Positions 49,388 to 58,023 of a stretch of 64,000 nucleotides of DNA are shown here, in pieces (within the stretch, counting starts at the first letter, position 1; the number at the start of each line of letters is the position of its first letter). A model generated the notes under the pieces. The model made no database searches, was not told where the DNA came from, and saw only the letters and a program-made list of their open reading frames with translations. Source of the stretch: Paraburkholderia ribeironis (GTDB lineage: Bacteria; Pseudomonadota; Gammaproteobacteria; Burkholderiales; Burkholderiaceae). The stretch covers positions 62,364 to 126,363 of the forward strand of contig NZ_CYGX02000045.1 of NCBI RefSeq assembly GCF_900019265.1, written 5' to 3'. The translations under genes were made by a program, and so were the position numbers.

Positions 49388-52300
49388 ACTGGACGCGCCT
49401 TGTCCTGCTGCCGCTACTGGTCATGTCCGCTGCGCTCAGCGTGACGTGGATGCTGTGGGATCATGAGCGGCAAGCCGCCCGCCACGAACTTCAGACGCAG
49501 TTCGACTTCTCGCTGGGCGACGCTGTCAGCCGCATCGAGCAGCGCATGGGCACCTATGAACTCCTGCTGCACGGCGTGCAAAGCATGTTCGCCGCCACCG
49601 GGCAGATTGACCGCGACCAATTCCGCGACTACGTCGGCGCGCTCACGCTCGACGCCAACTTCTCCGGCATCCAGGCGATCGGCGTGATCTCCTGGGTGCC
49701 GGCGGCACAAAAGGCCGAACATATCGCGACCGTGCGCCGTCAAGGGCTGCCCGACTATGCGATTCAGCCCAACGGCGCACGCGAAAACTACGCGCCCATC
49801 ATCCAGCGAGAGCCGTATGTCGGCATCAATCGCGCGTCGCCCGGTTTCGATGCATGGGTCGACCCGGTACGGCGGCGTGCCATGGAGCAGGCGCGCGACT
49901 CGGGCCTCGCGACCCTTTCCGGAAAGGTGCGCCTGTCAGTGGACGCCGGCAGCAATGCCCGCCCGGGCTTCATCATGTATCTGCCGATCTACGCACGGGG
50001 CGAGCCGCAAGACAGCGTTGCCCAGCGCCGCGCGCATCTGGTCGGCTGGGTCTACGCGTCTTTCCGCATGCACGACGTCATTGCGAGCCTGTACGGCGAG
50101 CAACCACCCGGCCTCACGATCGCTATCTACGACGGCGTCGAACCGTCGTCCGCGGCGCTGTTGCACAAAACCCCCGAAGCGCCCGGTCATCATCTCGCGG
50201 CGGATATGTCGGCCAGTGAATATCTGGTCGTCGGCGGCCATGACTGGATACTCTCGATGAGTGCGCAGGACGACTTCAAGGCCCGCTTCGGCCGCAACGC
50301 GGCGCTGCCGATCGCCGGCATCGGCGTCGGCCTTAGCCTGCTGCTCGGGCTGCTCACCTGGCTGATGATGACCGGCCGCCGCCGCGCAATGCGGCTTGCC
50401 TCGGCCATGACAAAGGAATTGCGCGAGAACGAGGAGAAATTCCGCGCGATCGCCGACTGTACGGTCAATTGGGAGACCTGGTGGGGACCCGACGGCAAGC
50501 CCCGCTGGATCAACTCGGCAGTGGAGAAGTACATCGGCTATACGGTCGACGAGTGCATGGCAATGCCGGACCTTGCCGGCACTGTGATCTATCCGGAGGA
50601 TATGCCTCGCGTCGCACCCGAGTTCCGGAAAGCGCAACAAGGCTTTCGCGGCGATGACCTCGAGTTTCGCTGCGTTCGCAAGGACGGCTCCGTCATGTGG
50701 CTCTCCGCCTCCTGGGTGCCGATCAGCAATGCCAAAGGCGATTTCGTCGGCTTTCGCATGAGCGGTCGCGACATTACCGAGCGCAAACAGGTCGAGGCTG
50801 AGCTTCGAATCGCCGCTGTTGCATTCGACTCGATGGAACCGATGATGATCACCGACGCGAGCGCCACGATCCTGCGCGTGAACTCGGCTTTTATCCAATG
50901 CACCGGCTATACGGCCGACGAAATCGTGGGCCAGACAGCGCGAGTGCTGCAGTCGGGTCGTCATGACGCCGCATTCTTTCAGCAGATGTGGGAAGCGATC
51001 CATCGTGTCGGCGGATGGCAAGGGGAAATCTGGGACCGCCGCAAGAATGGCGAGGTGTATCCGAAATGGCTCACAATCTCCGCCGTGATGGGCGAAGATG
51101 GAATCGTCAGCCACTATGTGGGCACGCATCACGATATTACCGAACGCAAGATCGCGGAAGAGCGAATCAAGGAACTGGCCTTTTTCGATGCGCTGACCCG
51201 ATTGCCGAATCGCACGCTGCTGCTGGATCGCCTGAAGCAGGCGATCACGGCCAGTGCCCGGACCGAGACTTGCGGCGCGCTGCTGTTCATCGACCTTGAT
51301 CACTTCAAGACGTTGAACGATACCCTGGGCCACGACAAAGGCGACCTGCTGCTGCAGCAAGTGGCGCAACGTCTGGCGGCGAGCGTGGTCGAGAGCGACA
51401 CGGTGGCCAGGGTGGGTGGTGACGAGTTCGTCGTGGTGCTGGGAAACCTGCACAAGAACTGGGAGGAGGCGGCCAATCAGACCGAGACCACGGCCGAAAA
51501 AATCCTCACCTTGCTTGGCAGTCCGTATCAGCTTGGCGAGATCGAATACCGCAGTACCGCGAGCATCGGCGCGACGGTCTTCAGGGGACATCAGGCCTCG
51601 ATGGACGAACTTTTGAAACAGGCCGACCTCGCGATGTACAAGTCCAAGGAAAGAGGGCGCAACGCCGTGCGTTTTTTCGACCCGGACATGCAGACTGTCG
51701 TGGTTGAGCGCGCCGCGCTGGAAGCCGGGTTGCGCAATGCCATCGAAGACAACCAGTTTCTGCTCCATTACCAGGCGCAGATCGACGGTAACCGCGTAAC
51801 GGGCGCTGAAGCCCTGGTGCGCTGGCAGCATCCCGGGCGCGGTATTGTGCCTCCTGCCGACTTCATTGCGTTGGCCGAAGAAACCGGCCTGATCCTCGCT
51901 CTGGGCAGCTGGGTTCTCGAGACGGCCTGCGCGCAACTGGCGCGCTGGGCGAAGCGGCCGGACATGGCGGATCTGACGATTGCGGTCAATGTCAGCGTCC
52001 AGCAGTTTCGCGAGCCCGATTTCGTGGACAAGGTATTCGCCATCATCAGTCGGACAGGCGCGAGGCCGGACCGGTTAAAGCTGGAGCTGACGGAAAGCGT
52101 GCTGGTGGACAATGTGCAGGACGTCATCCAGAAGATGAGCGCACTCAAGGCGAAGGGCGTGGTCTTTTCGCTGGACGACTTCGGTATCGGCTATTCGTCG
52201 CTTTCGTATTTGAAGCGTCTGCCTTTGGACCAGTTGAAAATCGACCGCTCATTCGTGCGGGATGTGTTGATCGACCCTAACGATGCCGTGATTGCCAGAA

Positions 52301-52494
52301 CCATTGTGGCGCTCGCGCACAGCCTCGGCTTGGGCGTCATCGCCGAGGGGGTCGAGACCGAGGCGCAGCGCGACTTTCTCGCCGCCGCTGGATGTCACGC
52401 GTATCAGGGCTTCTATTTCTGTCGCCCGGTTCCGGTCGAGGATTTTGAAGCGGTGCTGAAGAGACTCGACGCGCATCAGTGCATGGTCGAATGA
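49384..52494 (+). CDS. CHASE-PAS-PAS-GGDEF-EAL membrane protein
   Basis: A 1036-residue c-di-GMP enzyme starting at GTG, which overlaps the preceding stop. TM1 (about 5-24) is followed by a periplasmic CHASE domain (about 55-290; SGIQAIGVISWVP, GINRASPGFDAWVDPVRR), TM2 (about 305-328), PAS domains (about 345-465 and 470-590) and GGDEF (about 595-765). The GGDEF signature is intact as VARVGGDEFVVVL. The EAL domain (about 775-1030) has intact EALVRW, LELTES, DDFGIGYSSL and KIDRSFV. Both catalytic halves look competent. No RxxD inhibition site is seen five residues before GGDEF. Net activity, cyclase or phosphodiesterase, cannot be predicted. It may control motility or biofilm in response to the coupled binding protein. 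Confidence 0.95.
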   Translation: MNWTRLVLLPLLVMSAALSVTWMLWDHERQAARHELQTQFDFSLGDAVSRIEQRMGTYELLLHGVQSMFAATGQIDRDQFRDYVGALTLDANFSGIQAIGVISWVPAAQKAEHIATVRRQGLPDYAIQPNGARENYAPIIQREPYVGINRASPGFDAWVDPVRRRAMEQARDSGLATLSGKVRLSVDAGSNARPGFIMYLPIYARGEPQDSVAQRRAHLVGWVYASFRMHDVIASLYGEQPPGLTIAIYDGVEPSSAALLHKTPEAPGHHLAADMSASEYLVVGGHDWILSMSAQDDFKARFGRNAALPIAGIGVGLSLLLGLLTWLMMTGRRRAMRLASAMTKELRENEEKFRAIADCTVNWETWWGPDGKPRWINSAVEKYIGYTVDECMAMPDLAGTVIYPEDMPRVAPEFRKAQQGFRGDDLEFRCVRKDGSVMWLSASWVPISNAKGDFVGFRMSGRDITERKQVEAELRIAAVAFDSMEPMMITDASATILRVNSAFIQCTGYTADEIVGQTARVLQSGRHDAAFFQQMWEAIHRVGGWQGEIWDRRKNGEVYPKWLTISAVMGEDGIVSHYVGTHHDITERKIAEERIKELAFFDALTRLPNRTLLLDRLKQAITASARTETCGALLFIDLDHFKTLNDTLGHDKGDLLLQQVAQRLAASVVESDTVARVGGDEFVVVLGNLHKNWEEAANQTETTAEKILTLLGSPYQLGEIEYRSTASIGATVFRGHQASMDELLKQADLAMYKSKERGRNAVRFFDPDMQTVVVERAALEAGLRNAIEDNQFLLHYQAQIDGNRVTGAEALVRWQHPGRGIVPPADFIALAEETGLILALGSWVLETACAQLARWAKRPDMADLTIAVNVSVQQFREPDFVDKVFAIISRTGARPDRLKLELTESVLVDNVQDVIQKMSALKAKGVVFSLDDFGIGYSSLSYLKRLPLDQLKIDRSFVRDVLIDPNDAVIARTIVALAHSLGLGVIAEGVETEAQRDFLAAAGCHAYQGFYFCRPVPVEDFEAVLKRLDAHQCMVE

Positions 52495-52516
52495 GCGACG
52501 AGAGCTGCGCTCGCGA

Positions 52517-53257
52517 TCAGTCGAGCGCGCACCACCGGCCAGAATCCGGACACACAACGGCCCGTGCGCCGTTCAGCCGGATTTGTTGCGCATCCAGTGG
52601 CTCGGCAGTCGGCGCGGCGATATCGAAGGCGATCTCGAGGGCGTGCGCAACGTGGGCATTGTCGATGGGGAGTTCCCAGCTCAGGAAGATCTGGGTCCAA
52701 TCGTGGTCCGGCGCGAAGTCGCCCACATTGAAACCGCTGCTGTGGCGCTCAATGACGCCATGTGGCTGGCCAGTATCGAATATCACAGCCGTTCCCCGCG
52801 TCAGGGGAATTCGATGTCCCGTCGACGGAAAATGCAAGTCCAGACCGCGGTCTTCGCTCAGGAAGAGATTGCAGAAAGCCATGTCGCCGTATTGCTCGCC
52901 GTCGTGGTGGTATCTCGCGCCGCGGCAGGCCATGAGCGCCACGTCACTGGACGCAAGCACGCCCGGCAGGCCAAGCTCGCGCGTCCAGTCGCCGATAGCC
53001 TGCACACAGCGCGTGTAGTCCGGCCAGCGCGCCCGTGCTCGCGCCAGCGGCATGACCTCGACGTCCCCGATCTCCAGCACCACGTGCGACGACAACTCCC
53101 GCTGCCAGTCTGCGAGCAGACGTGCAGGAGGTGCGGGCACTTCGACCGTGCCGGATAGCACGATGTCACTGACACATCGACTGCGGATGGCGTCGCCACT
53201 CCAGAAATAGGAAGTCAGCATGTCTCGCATGCGATGCTGTTGAAGAGGGTGGTCCAT
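52517..53257 (-). CDS. 2OG-Fe(II) oxygenase-like protein
   Basis: A 246-residue protein with the iron-binding pattern of 2-oxoglutarate oxygenases: HHDGEQYGDMAFCNLFL (HxD, near residue 118) and FDTGQPHGVIER (distal His near 166). The following Ser/Gly/Phe segment is weaker than usual for the 2OG-binding Arg. The N-terminus has no signal. It converges on the c-di-GMP gene with only 22 bp between. Substrate unknown. Internal start choices exist (Met10, Met13), since no strong ribosome site is visible. Confidence 0.7.
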   Translation of the reverse strand: MDHPLQQHRMRDMLTSYFWSGDAIRSRCVSDIVLSGTVEVPAPPARLLADWQRELSSHVVLEIGDVEVMPLARARARWPDYTRCVQAIGDWTRELGLPGVLASSDVALMACRGARYHHDGEQYGDMAFCNLFLSEDRGLDLHFPSTGHRIPLTRGTAVIFDTGQPHGVIERHSSGFNVGDFAPDHDWTQIFLSWELPIDNAHVAHALEIAFDIAAPTAEPLDAQQIRLNGARAVVCPDSGRWCALD

Positions 53258-53309
53258 CTGCGGGATTGTAACGATTCCACGCGCTCATTTCGGCGCTCGG
53301 CGGCGAGCC

Positions 53310-53786
53310 TCATTGCCTGTGTGCGTTGATCTTCGTCAGAAAGAATGCAAGGGCGGCCACGACGAGTGCCAGCGCGCCGCCAAATGCCGCGATGTTGCGC
53401 TCACCGTCCCAGGCGACGGCCTCGCGCAGGAACAGCACGGCGAGCACAGCGATGACGACGCTGATCAGATTCCCCTTCAGGTCTTCGAGATTGTCGATTT
53501 CCAGCCATTTCGGCAACGGTAGCTTGTCATCGACGAACAGCGAATAGAGACCGATGCTGATAATGTAGACGGCGATCGCGATCAGAAATACATCGACGGC
53601 CTCGACTATTCCCACCGCAAATATCTTTACCGACTTGGGCGACAGTGAGCGGTCCTCGACCACACTGAGAGCAGTCAGGAACAGGACGACCGTCTCATAC
53701 AGAATCAGCGCCAGGGAACCCAGAAACGTCGCGATGACGGGAACGATCATGATGTAGCGGCTGGAAGCCAGGATACGTCGCAGCAT
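53310..53786 (-). CDS. YqhA family (UPF0114) inner-membrane protein
   Basis: A 158-residue membrane protein with four hydrophobic segments. It opens RRILASSRYIMIVPVIATFLGSLAL and contains FLIAIAVYIISIGLYSLFVDD and LPKWLEIDNLEDLKGNLISVV, the best-conserved part of the YqhA family. Function is unknown. I chose the ATG at 53786 because family members begin a few residues before the RRxLxSSR motif; an upstream ATG exists at 53831. It is monocistronic. Confidence 0.88.
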   Translation of the reverse strand: MLRRILASSRYIMIVPVIATFLGSLALILYETVVLFLTALSVVEDRSLSPKSVKIFAVGIVEAVDVFLIAIAVYIISIGLYSLFVDDKLPLPKWLEIDNLEDLKGNLISVVIAVLAVLFLREAVAWDGERNIAAFGGALALVVAALAFFLTKINAHRQ

Positions 53787-53928
53787 CGAAGGAACCTTTC
53801 CAGGTAATCCAGGTAAGCGTTGACCGGGCAAGTCGAAGACAGCTCACACTCTGCTTCTGAACGCCGGATAGATGAATTGGGCTCCCTGAGTTGCGTGAGA
53901 TCGTCTCCAGACTCAACGCATCGCTTAA

Positions 53929-53970
53929 CCACGAGCCACGAGCCACGAGCCACGAGCCACGAGCCACGAG
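53929..53970. repeat. Six-copy 7-bp tandem repeat (CCACGAG)
   Basis: Six perfect copies of CCACGAG run end to end in the 53787-54376 intergenic region between yqhA and the Na/Pi gene. Nothing else in that gap is supported. The repeat looks like a variable-number locus. Confidence 0.9.
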
Positions 53971-54376
53971 ACAGCAGTGCTCGCCCGGCGACTGGCTTCA
54001 ATTTTATAAGTGAAGCGGCCGCCGTAATCAAGCTGTCGATGCGCTCAATGACCACCTCGCGACGGATGGCTCCGGCGAATCAGCGTGCGAATCGAGTGCG
54101 GTGCACACCATCAAAACCGGCCCAGCGCCCGCTCGGCACAGAAACGAACGCTCGTGCTCTCGCCAATCATGCGCGAGCATGGTCTGTTTCCAACCAGGCG
54201 TGCGCTTGCCTTGCTTGACCTCGGTCCCGCTCTTGTCCTAGCCTTTTAGGCGTTCGTCCGGGATGCGTATGGACGACCGGGATTCCTTGCAGGCAAGGCG
54301 GTAAACGGAAAGGACTGGCAAGCTGTCCGCCGGTCGCTCTTTTCATGCATGCGTATCGTCACAAAGGCACAACGCG

Positions 54377-56068
54377 ATGATTCCTTCTCCTGCGGGAGTA
54401 GATCCGGTCGGTCTCAACCTGGTTGAGATATTCGGACTGTTGATCGGTGGCCTTGCCCTTTTCCTTCTCGGCCTGGAGTTCCTGACGGGGGGGCTGAAGG
54501 CGATTGCCGGATCGAGACTACAGGCGCTCTTGAGCATGCTGACCGCGAGCCGGATCCGCGGTGTGCTGGCCGGCGCTGCCGTGACAGCGCTGCTGAATTC
54601 ATCGACCATCACCACGGTGCTGATGGTCGGATTCGTGTCCTCGGGGTTGATGACGTTGGACCAGTCGGTGCCGATGATCATGGGCGCGAATATCGGCTCG
54701 ACGTTCACTGCGCAAATCATTGCGTTCGACGTCTCGAAGCTCACGCCGTTCATGCTGGCGATCGGCTTTTTGCTGCATGCATTCGGCCCCCGTGAACTGC
54801 TGCGGCAGCTTGGCCGTGTGGTCCTTGGGCTGGGTCTGCTGTTTCTGGGCATCCAGGTGATGGGCGACGCGACACGTCCGTTGCGCACGTTTCAGCCGTT
54901 CATCGACGCGATGCAGGACATGAAGAACCCGCTGGTCGGCGTCATCGTGGGTGCGGTTTTTACGGCCATCGTGCAAAGCTCCGCGGCCACCCTGGCGATT
55001 GTGATCGCGCTGGGAGCTCAAGGCCTGATGCCGCTCGAAGCGGGCATCGCGCTGATTCTGGGCGCGAACATCGGCACCTGCGGAACGGCGCTGCTCGCGG
55101 CGATCGGCAAGCCGCCCGAAGCACTCCAGGTGGGCGTGGTGCATCTGGTGTTCAATTTTCTGGGCATCGTGTTCTGGATTTTCTTCATTCCGCAAATGGC
55201 GGACCTGGTCCGCTATATTTCACCGTCCCATCCGGAGCTGGAGGGGGTCGCGAGACTGGCGGCCGAAACGCCACGCCAGGTGGCCAATACCCACACGCTC
55301 TTCAGTGTGGCAAGCATGCTGATCCTGATCTGGTTCACCGGACCGATCGCGCGGCTCGCGCAGTTCCTCGTGCCGAAGCGGGCGCCGGGGACAAAGCGGG
55401 CGGGCGAGCCGCTCTACCTCGACAAATCATCGCTGACCGTGCCTTCGGTCGGACTCGAGCGGGTGCGCATCGAGCTGACGCGGCTGGGTCAGAATGTGCT
55501 GGAGACCGTTCGACGCGGCTCACAGTTGTTCTCCACCGGCACCATCGAAGAGATCAATCTTCTGCTGGACCGCGACAAGGAAACCGACCGGCTCGCCTCG
55601 GAGATTCTTCACTATTTGGGCCAACTATCGCAGGTGGACCATTCGGAGGATGAAGGCCGGCACATGGTCGGCTTCACGCAGATCGTGTCGAAACTCGAGA
55701 GCATCAGCCGCATTGTCGGGACCAATCTGATATCCGCCAGCCAGCAAAGACTGACGCATCAGATCGACCTCGTGCGATTGCGCGACACGGCGACGATGCA
55801 ATTCACCGACGCCGTGCTGCTTAATCTCGAACAGGCGATTCACACGATCGGTGAGGGCGACGCGAGCGACACGTCCCAGGTCATCGCGGCGAAAGCCGAA
55901 ATCGACAGGTTGGCGGCGGCGGCGCGTCAGGTCGTGCTTGCCAGGCTTCAATTGGCGGACAAGGCCGACGTGCTGGCTTTCCGGTTGGCGATGGACCTGA
56001 TCGAGCACGGCCGGCAGATTGCGCAACTCGCGAGGGCCATTGCGAAGAATGTCGAAGAGTTCCGATAG
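54377..56068 (+). CDS. Na/Pi cotransporter (NptA/YjbB type) with PhoU-like tail
   Basis: A 563-residue membrane protein. Two inverted membrane repeats carry the QSS-type motifs of Na/Pi cotransporters: LLNSSTITTVLMVGFVSSG (near residue 73) and AIVQSSAATLAIVIALG (near 195). GANIGSTFTAQ and GANIGTCGTALL follow them. The C-terminal 190 residues are cytoplasmic and helical, resembling PhoU (LGQNVLETVRRGSQLF and later ETDRLASEILHYLGQLS). It moves phosphate with sodium. A hairpin follows 22 bp after the stop. Monocistronic. Confidence 0.94.
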   Translation: MIPSPAGVDPVGLNLVEIFGLLIGGLALFLLGLEFLTGGLKAIAGSRLQALLSMLTASRIRGVLAGAAVTALLNSSTITTVLMVGFVSSGLMTLDQSVPMIMGANIGSTFTAQIIAFDVSKLTPFMLAIGFLLHAFGPRELLRQLGRVVLGLGLLFLGIQVMGDATRPLRTFQPFIDAMQDMKNPLVGVIVGAVFTAIVQSSAATLAIVIALGAQGLMPLEAGIALILGANIGTCGTALLAAIGKPPEALQVGVVHLVFNFLGIVFWIFFIPQMADLVRYISPSHPELEGVARLAAETPRQVANTHTLFSVASMLILIWFTGPIARLAQFLVPKRAPGTKRAGEPLYLDKSSLTVPSVGLERVRIELTRLGQNVLETVRRGSQLFSTGTIEEINLLLDRDKETDRLASEILHYLGQLSQVDHSEDEGRHMVGFTQIVSKLESISRIVGTNLISASQQRLTHQIDLVRLRDTATMQFTDAVLLNLEQAIHTIGEGDASDTSQVIAAKAEIDRLAAAARQVVLARLQLADKADVLAFRLAMDLIEHGRQIAQLARAIAKNVEEFR

Positions 56069-56089
56069 CACAGCGAGCCCTGCGTCGGG

Positions 56090-56108
56090 CAACAGTGATG
56101 CACTGTTG
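56090..56108 (+). terminator. Hairpin after Na/Pi gene
   Basis: CAACAGTG and CACTGTTG form a perfect 8-bp stem around ATG. AT-rich sequence follows but no strict T tract. The rest of the 56069-56384 gap shows nothing else. Confidence 0.5.
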
Positions 56109-56384
56109 ATTCGAGATTTTCTCGTAGCATTTTGCCGAGCAAAAATCATTAGGATAACGATATAGACGGCCGCCATGAACTACGCATATCGGGAAGTATC
56201 GATATCGTCATGTATCGCGACAACCACGCGCGGTTGCTCCGCTAGCATGAAAGTTTTGCGGGCGCGACTGGCGGGTGAATTCGACCTTGCGCATTACGCA
56301 ACGCCCGCGACAAATAAACACACGTCCCGCTCAGAATTTGATAGCCTTTGTCGGGCAGTGCATCGAACTCAAGGAGGGCTGACC

Positions 56385-56657
56385 ATGCTGCGGTGGCTTG
56401 CTAATTGGGCTTCACATCACGCTCCCACTCCCGAGAAACAGGCTGAACGTGCGTTAACCAACTTACGCATGGAACTGTTTCAGGCAGAGCAACTTGTGCT
56501 GGATGCGCAGCTGCGCGCTGATTACTACCGGGCTCGTTTGACCTTTCTCGAGGAAGTGACGAAGAAAGGTATTGAGCAGGTGTCCGACGAGCGCAAAGGT
56601 CCGCAAGAGCCGTTACAGCCATTGAGGCCTGGACTCAAGCTAACCGCGGCTCAATAG
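56385..56657 (+). CDS. Small helical protein, unknown family
   Basis: A 90-residue soluble protein with AAGGAGG eight bases before the ATG. The middle (about residues 18-65: AERALTNLRMELFQAEQLVL) is a long charged helix with heptad leucines, probably a coiled coil. The tail is proline-rich (QEPLQPLRPGL). I do not recognise a family. The excellent ribosome site and sensible composition support a real gene. Confidence 0.65.
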   Translation: MLRWLANWASHHAPTPEKQAERALTNLRMELFQAEQLVLDAQLRADYYRARLTFLEEVTKKGIEQVSDERKGPQEPLQPLRPGLKLTAAQ

Positions 56658-56745
56658 CTTCGTTCGGGTAACGTTGGGGCAACGTCAATCGGGGCGTTGA
56701 CTGCCGGATGCGAAGCGGGATGCAAAGAGGGATACAAAGAGGGAT

Positions 56746-56777
56746 GCAAAGCGGCCACCGCCAGGTGGCCGCTTTGC
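56746..56777. terminator. Bidirectional hairpin between convergent genes
   Basis: A perfect 14-bp stem (GCAAAGCGGCCACC against GGTGGCCGCTTTGC, loop GCCA) lies between the small helical protein and the DUF3597 gene, which converge. There is no T tract on either side. Just before it, GGGATGCAAAGA-like units repeat about three times. Confidence 0.7.
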
Positions 56778-56829
56778 GTTGCCCGAGCCGTTTGTGTCGG
56801 GTCATTCAGGCAGACCTCGCGACGAGCGC

Positions 56830-57231
56830 CTAACTTGCCAGGTCCGGCGGCAGTTTGCCACCGTTTGCCGCGAGGGCTTGCATCAGCTGCTTGTGCAGCC
56901 AGATGTTCATGCTCGCGGAGTCGTTCATGTCGCCGCTGTATTTCAATTCCTGCGCGAGTTGCTTACGATGATCGAGACTGCTGTCGACACCCAGTGCCTT
57001 CATCGTGTCGACAATCGAGGTGCGCCAGTTCAATGTTTGTCCGCTTTCGCTCACGAGCTGGTCCATGATCGCCGCGACGTCGACGTCGGTGAGTGGTGCG
57101 GGCGCCGCAGATGCGTCGGGTGCGGCAGCTTGCGCGTCAGCCGGATCCGGGGTCGGCTCCGCAGCGGGCGGAGGCTGGTCCGGCTTCGCTTTGCCGAAGA
57201 GCTTGTGCACGATGTCGCCGAAGATGCTCAT
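56830..57231 (-). CDS. DUF3597 family protein
   Basis: A 133-residue protein. The N-terminus MSIFGDIVHKLFGKA and the C-terminal domain (about 50-133: LNWRTSIVDTMKALGVDSSL and MNIWLHKQLMQALAANGG) match DUF3597, a LysM-adjacent domain of unknown role. The two are joined by a low-complexity Pro/Ala linker (about 17-45). GGAGA lies eight bases upstream of the ATG. The domain is small, helical and of unknown function. Confidence 0.9.
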   Translation of the reverse strand: MSIFGDIVHKLFGKAKPDQPPPAAEPTPDPADAQAAAPDASAAPAPLTDVDVAAIMDQLVSESGQTLNWRTSIVDTMKALGVDSSLDHRKQLAQELKYSGDMNDSASMNIWLHKQLMQALAANGGKLPPDLAS

Positions 57232-58023
57232 TCTAAAATCTCCGCAAATAGGTTAAGGGCGCAAGCCAACTTCGCTCGCGGGACGTACTTCCAATATCCT
57301 ACGCGAACCGTATGTCAGCAGCGGGTCGATTTGTTTAGATTAGTTTAAAAACTGATCGGGTGCGAGCAACGCCGGCCGCGCGTCGTGTTGCAGTCCTACA
57401 TTCGTGCATAGGGAAGCAATGCCGGCACGAACCATGCCGCAAATCGGATGCACGTCTCCTTTAACTGTTTAGCGATGCGATCGGCTGCGCTGCGGCAGCG
57501 TACTCAGTGCTAGATCTCTGGTTTGGCACGACATTTTGACATTCGAACGAGACATCTAATCATTCGGAATGCTAACCGCTTCATCGAACAATCGCGTGGA
57601 CGAAACTGCTGACTTGTTTGGCGATCAGCATGGTCGAGTTGATATCTTCGGTGCGGCATGTCGATGGTGAGGGTGATGAGGTATCCATATCTAAAACTAA
57701 TATTCAATCTATTAGAAATGCTAAACAAATGAATCATGACGCATTGAATAGCGTTAATTCCCGATATATTGAACATGTAGACGCTATTCAGCATAAAAGA
57801 GTGGTGTACTAGTAGAACTACTGATGCTGTAGTCAGACTACATTCCTACATTAAACAGCACGGAGATTCGCTAAACGCTAATCCGGCTGATCCGATTCTC
57901 CCGCTGGCAGGCACACGTGCTCGCAGTCACCCTGCGTCGTGGGCCTTCGCATCCGCAGTGAACCCCATCCGACGCGCTCCGCTTTTTCGGCGTCCCCCAA
58001 AGTAGAATTTCGGAGAGACAGAT
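57232..58023. other. AT-richer intergenic region with one possible short ORF
   Basis: This 790-bp gap includes a clearly AT-richer patch (about 57500-57860), unlike the rest of the window. One frame (57618-57812, plus, 64 codons, containing EVSISKTNIQSIRNAKQMNH) is open but has no strong ribosome site and no recognised family. The patch may be acquired DNA or a silencer-bound promoter region. Confidence 0.4.

Noticed and set aside
49936..51936. A 666-codon minus-strand frame opposite the CHASE-GGDEF-EAL gene
   Set aside because: Antisense to well-conserved catalytic motifs, with composition typical of a shadow frame.
53747..54055. Minus-strand frame containing repeated ARGSWLV residues
   Set aside because: The repetition is simply the translated 7-bp CCACGAG tandem repeat.
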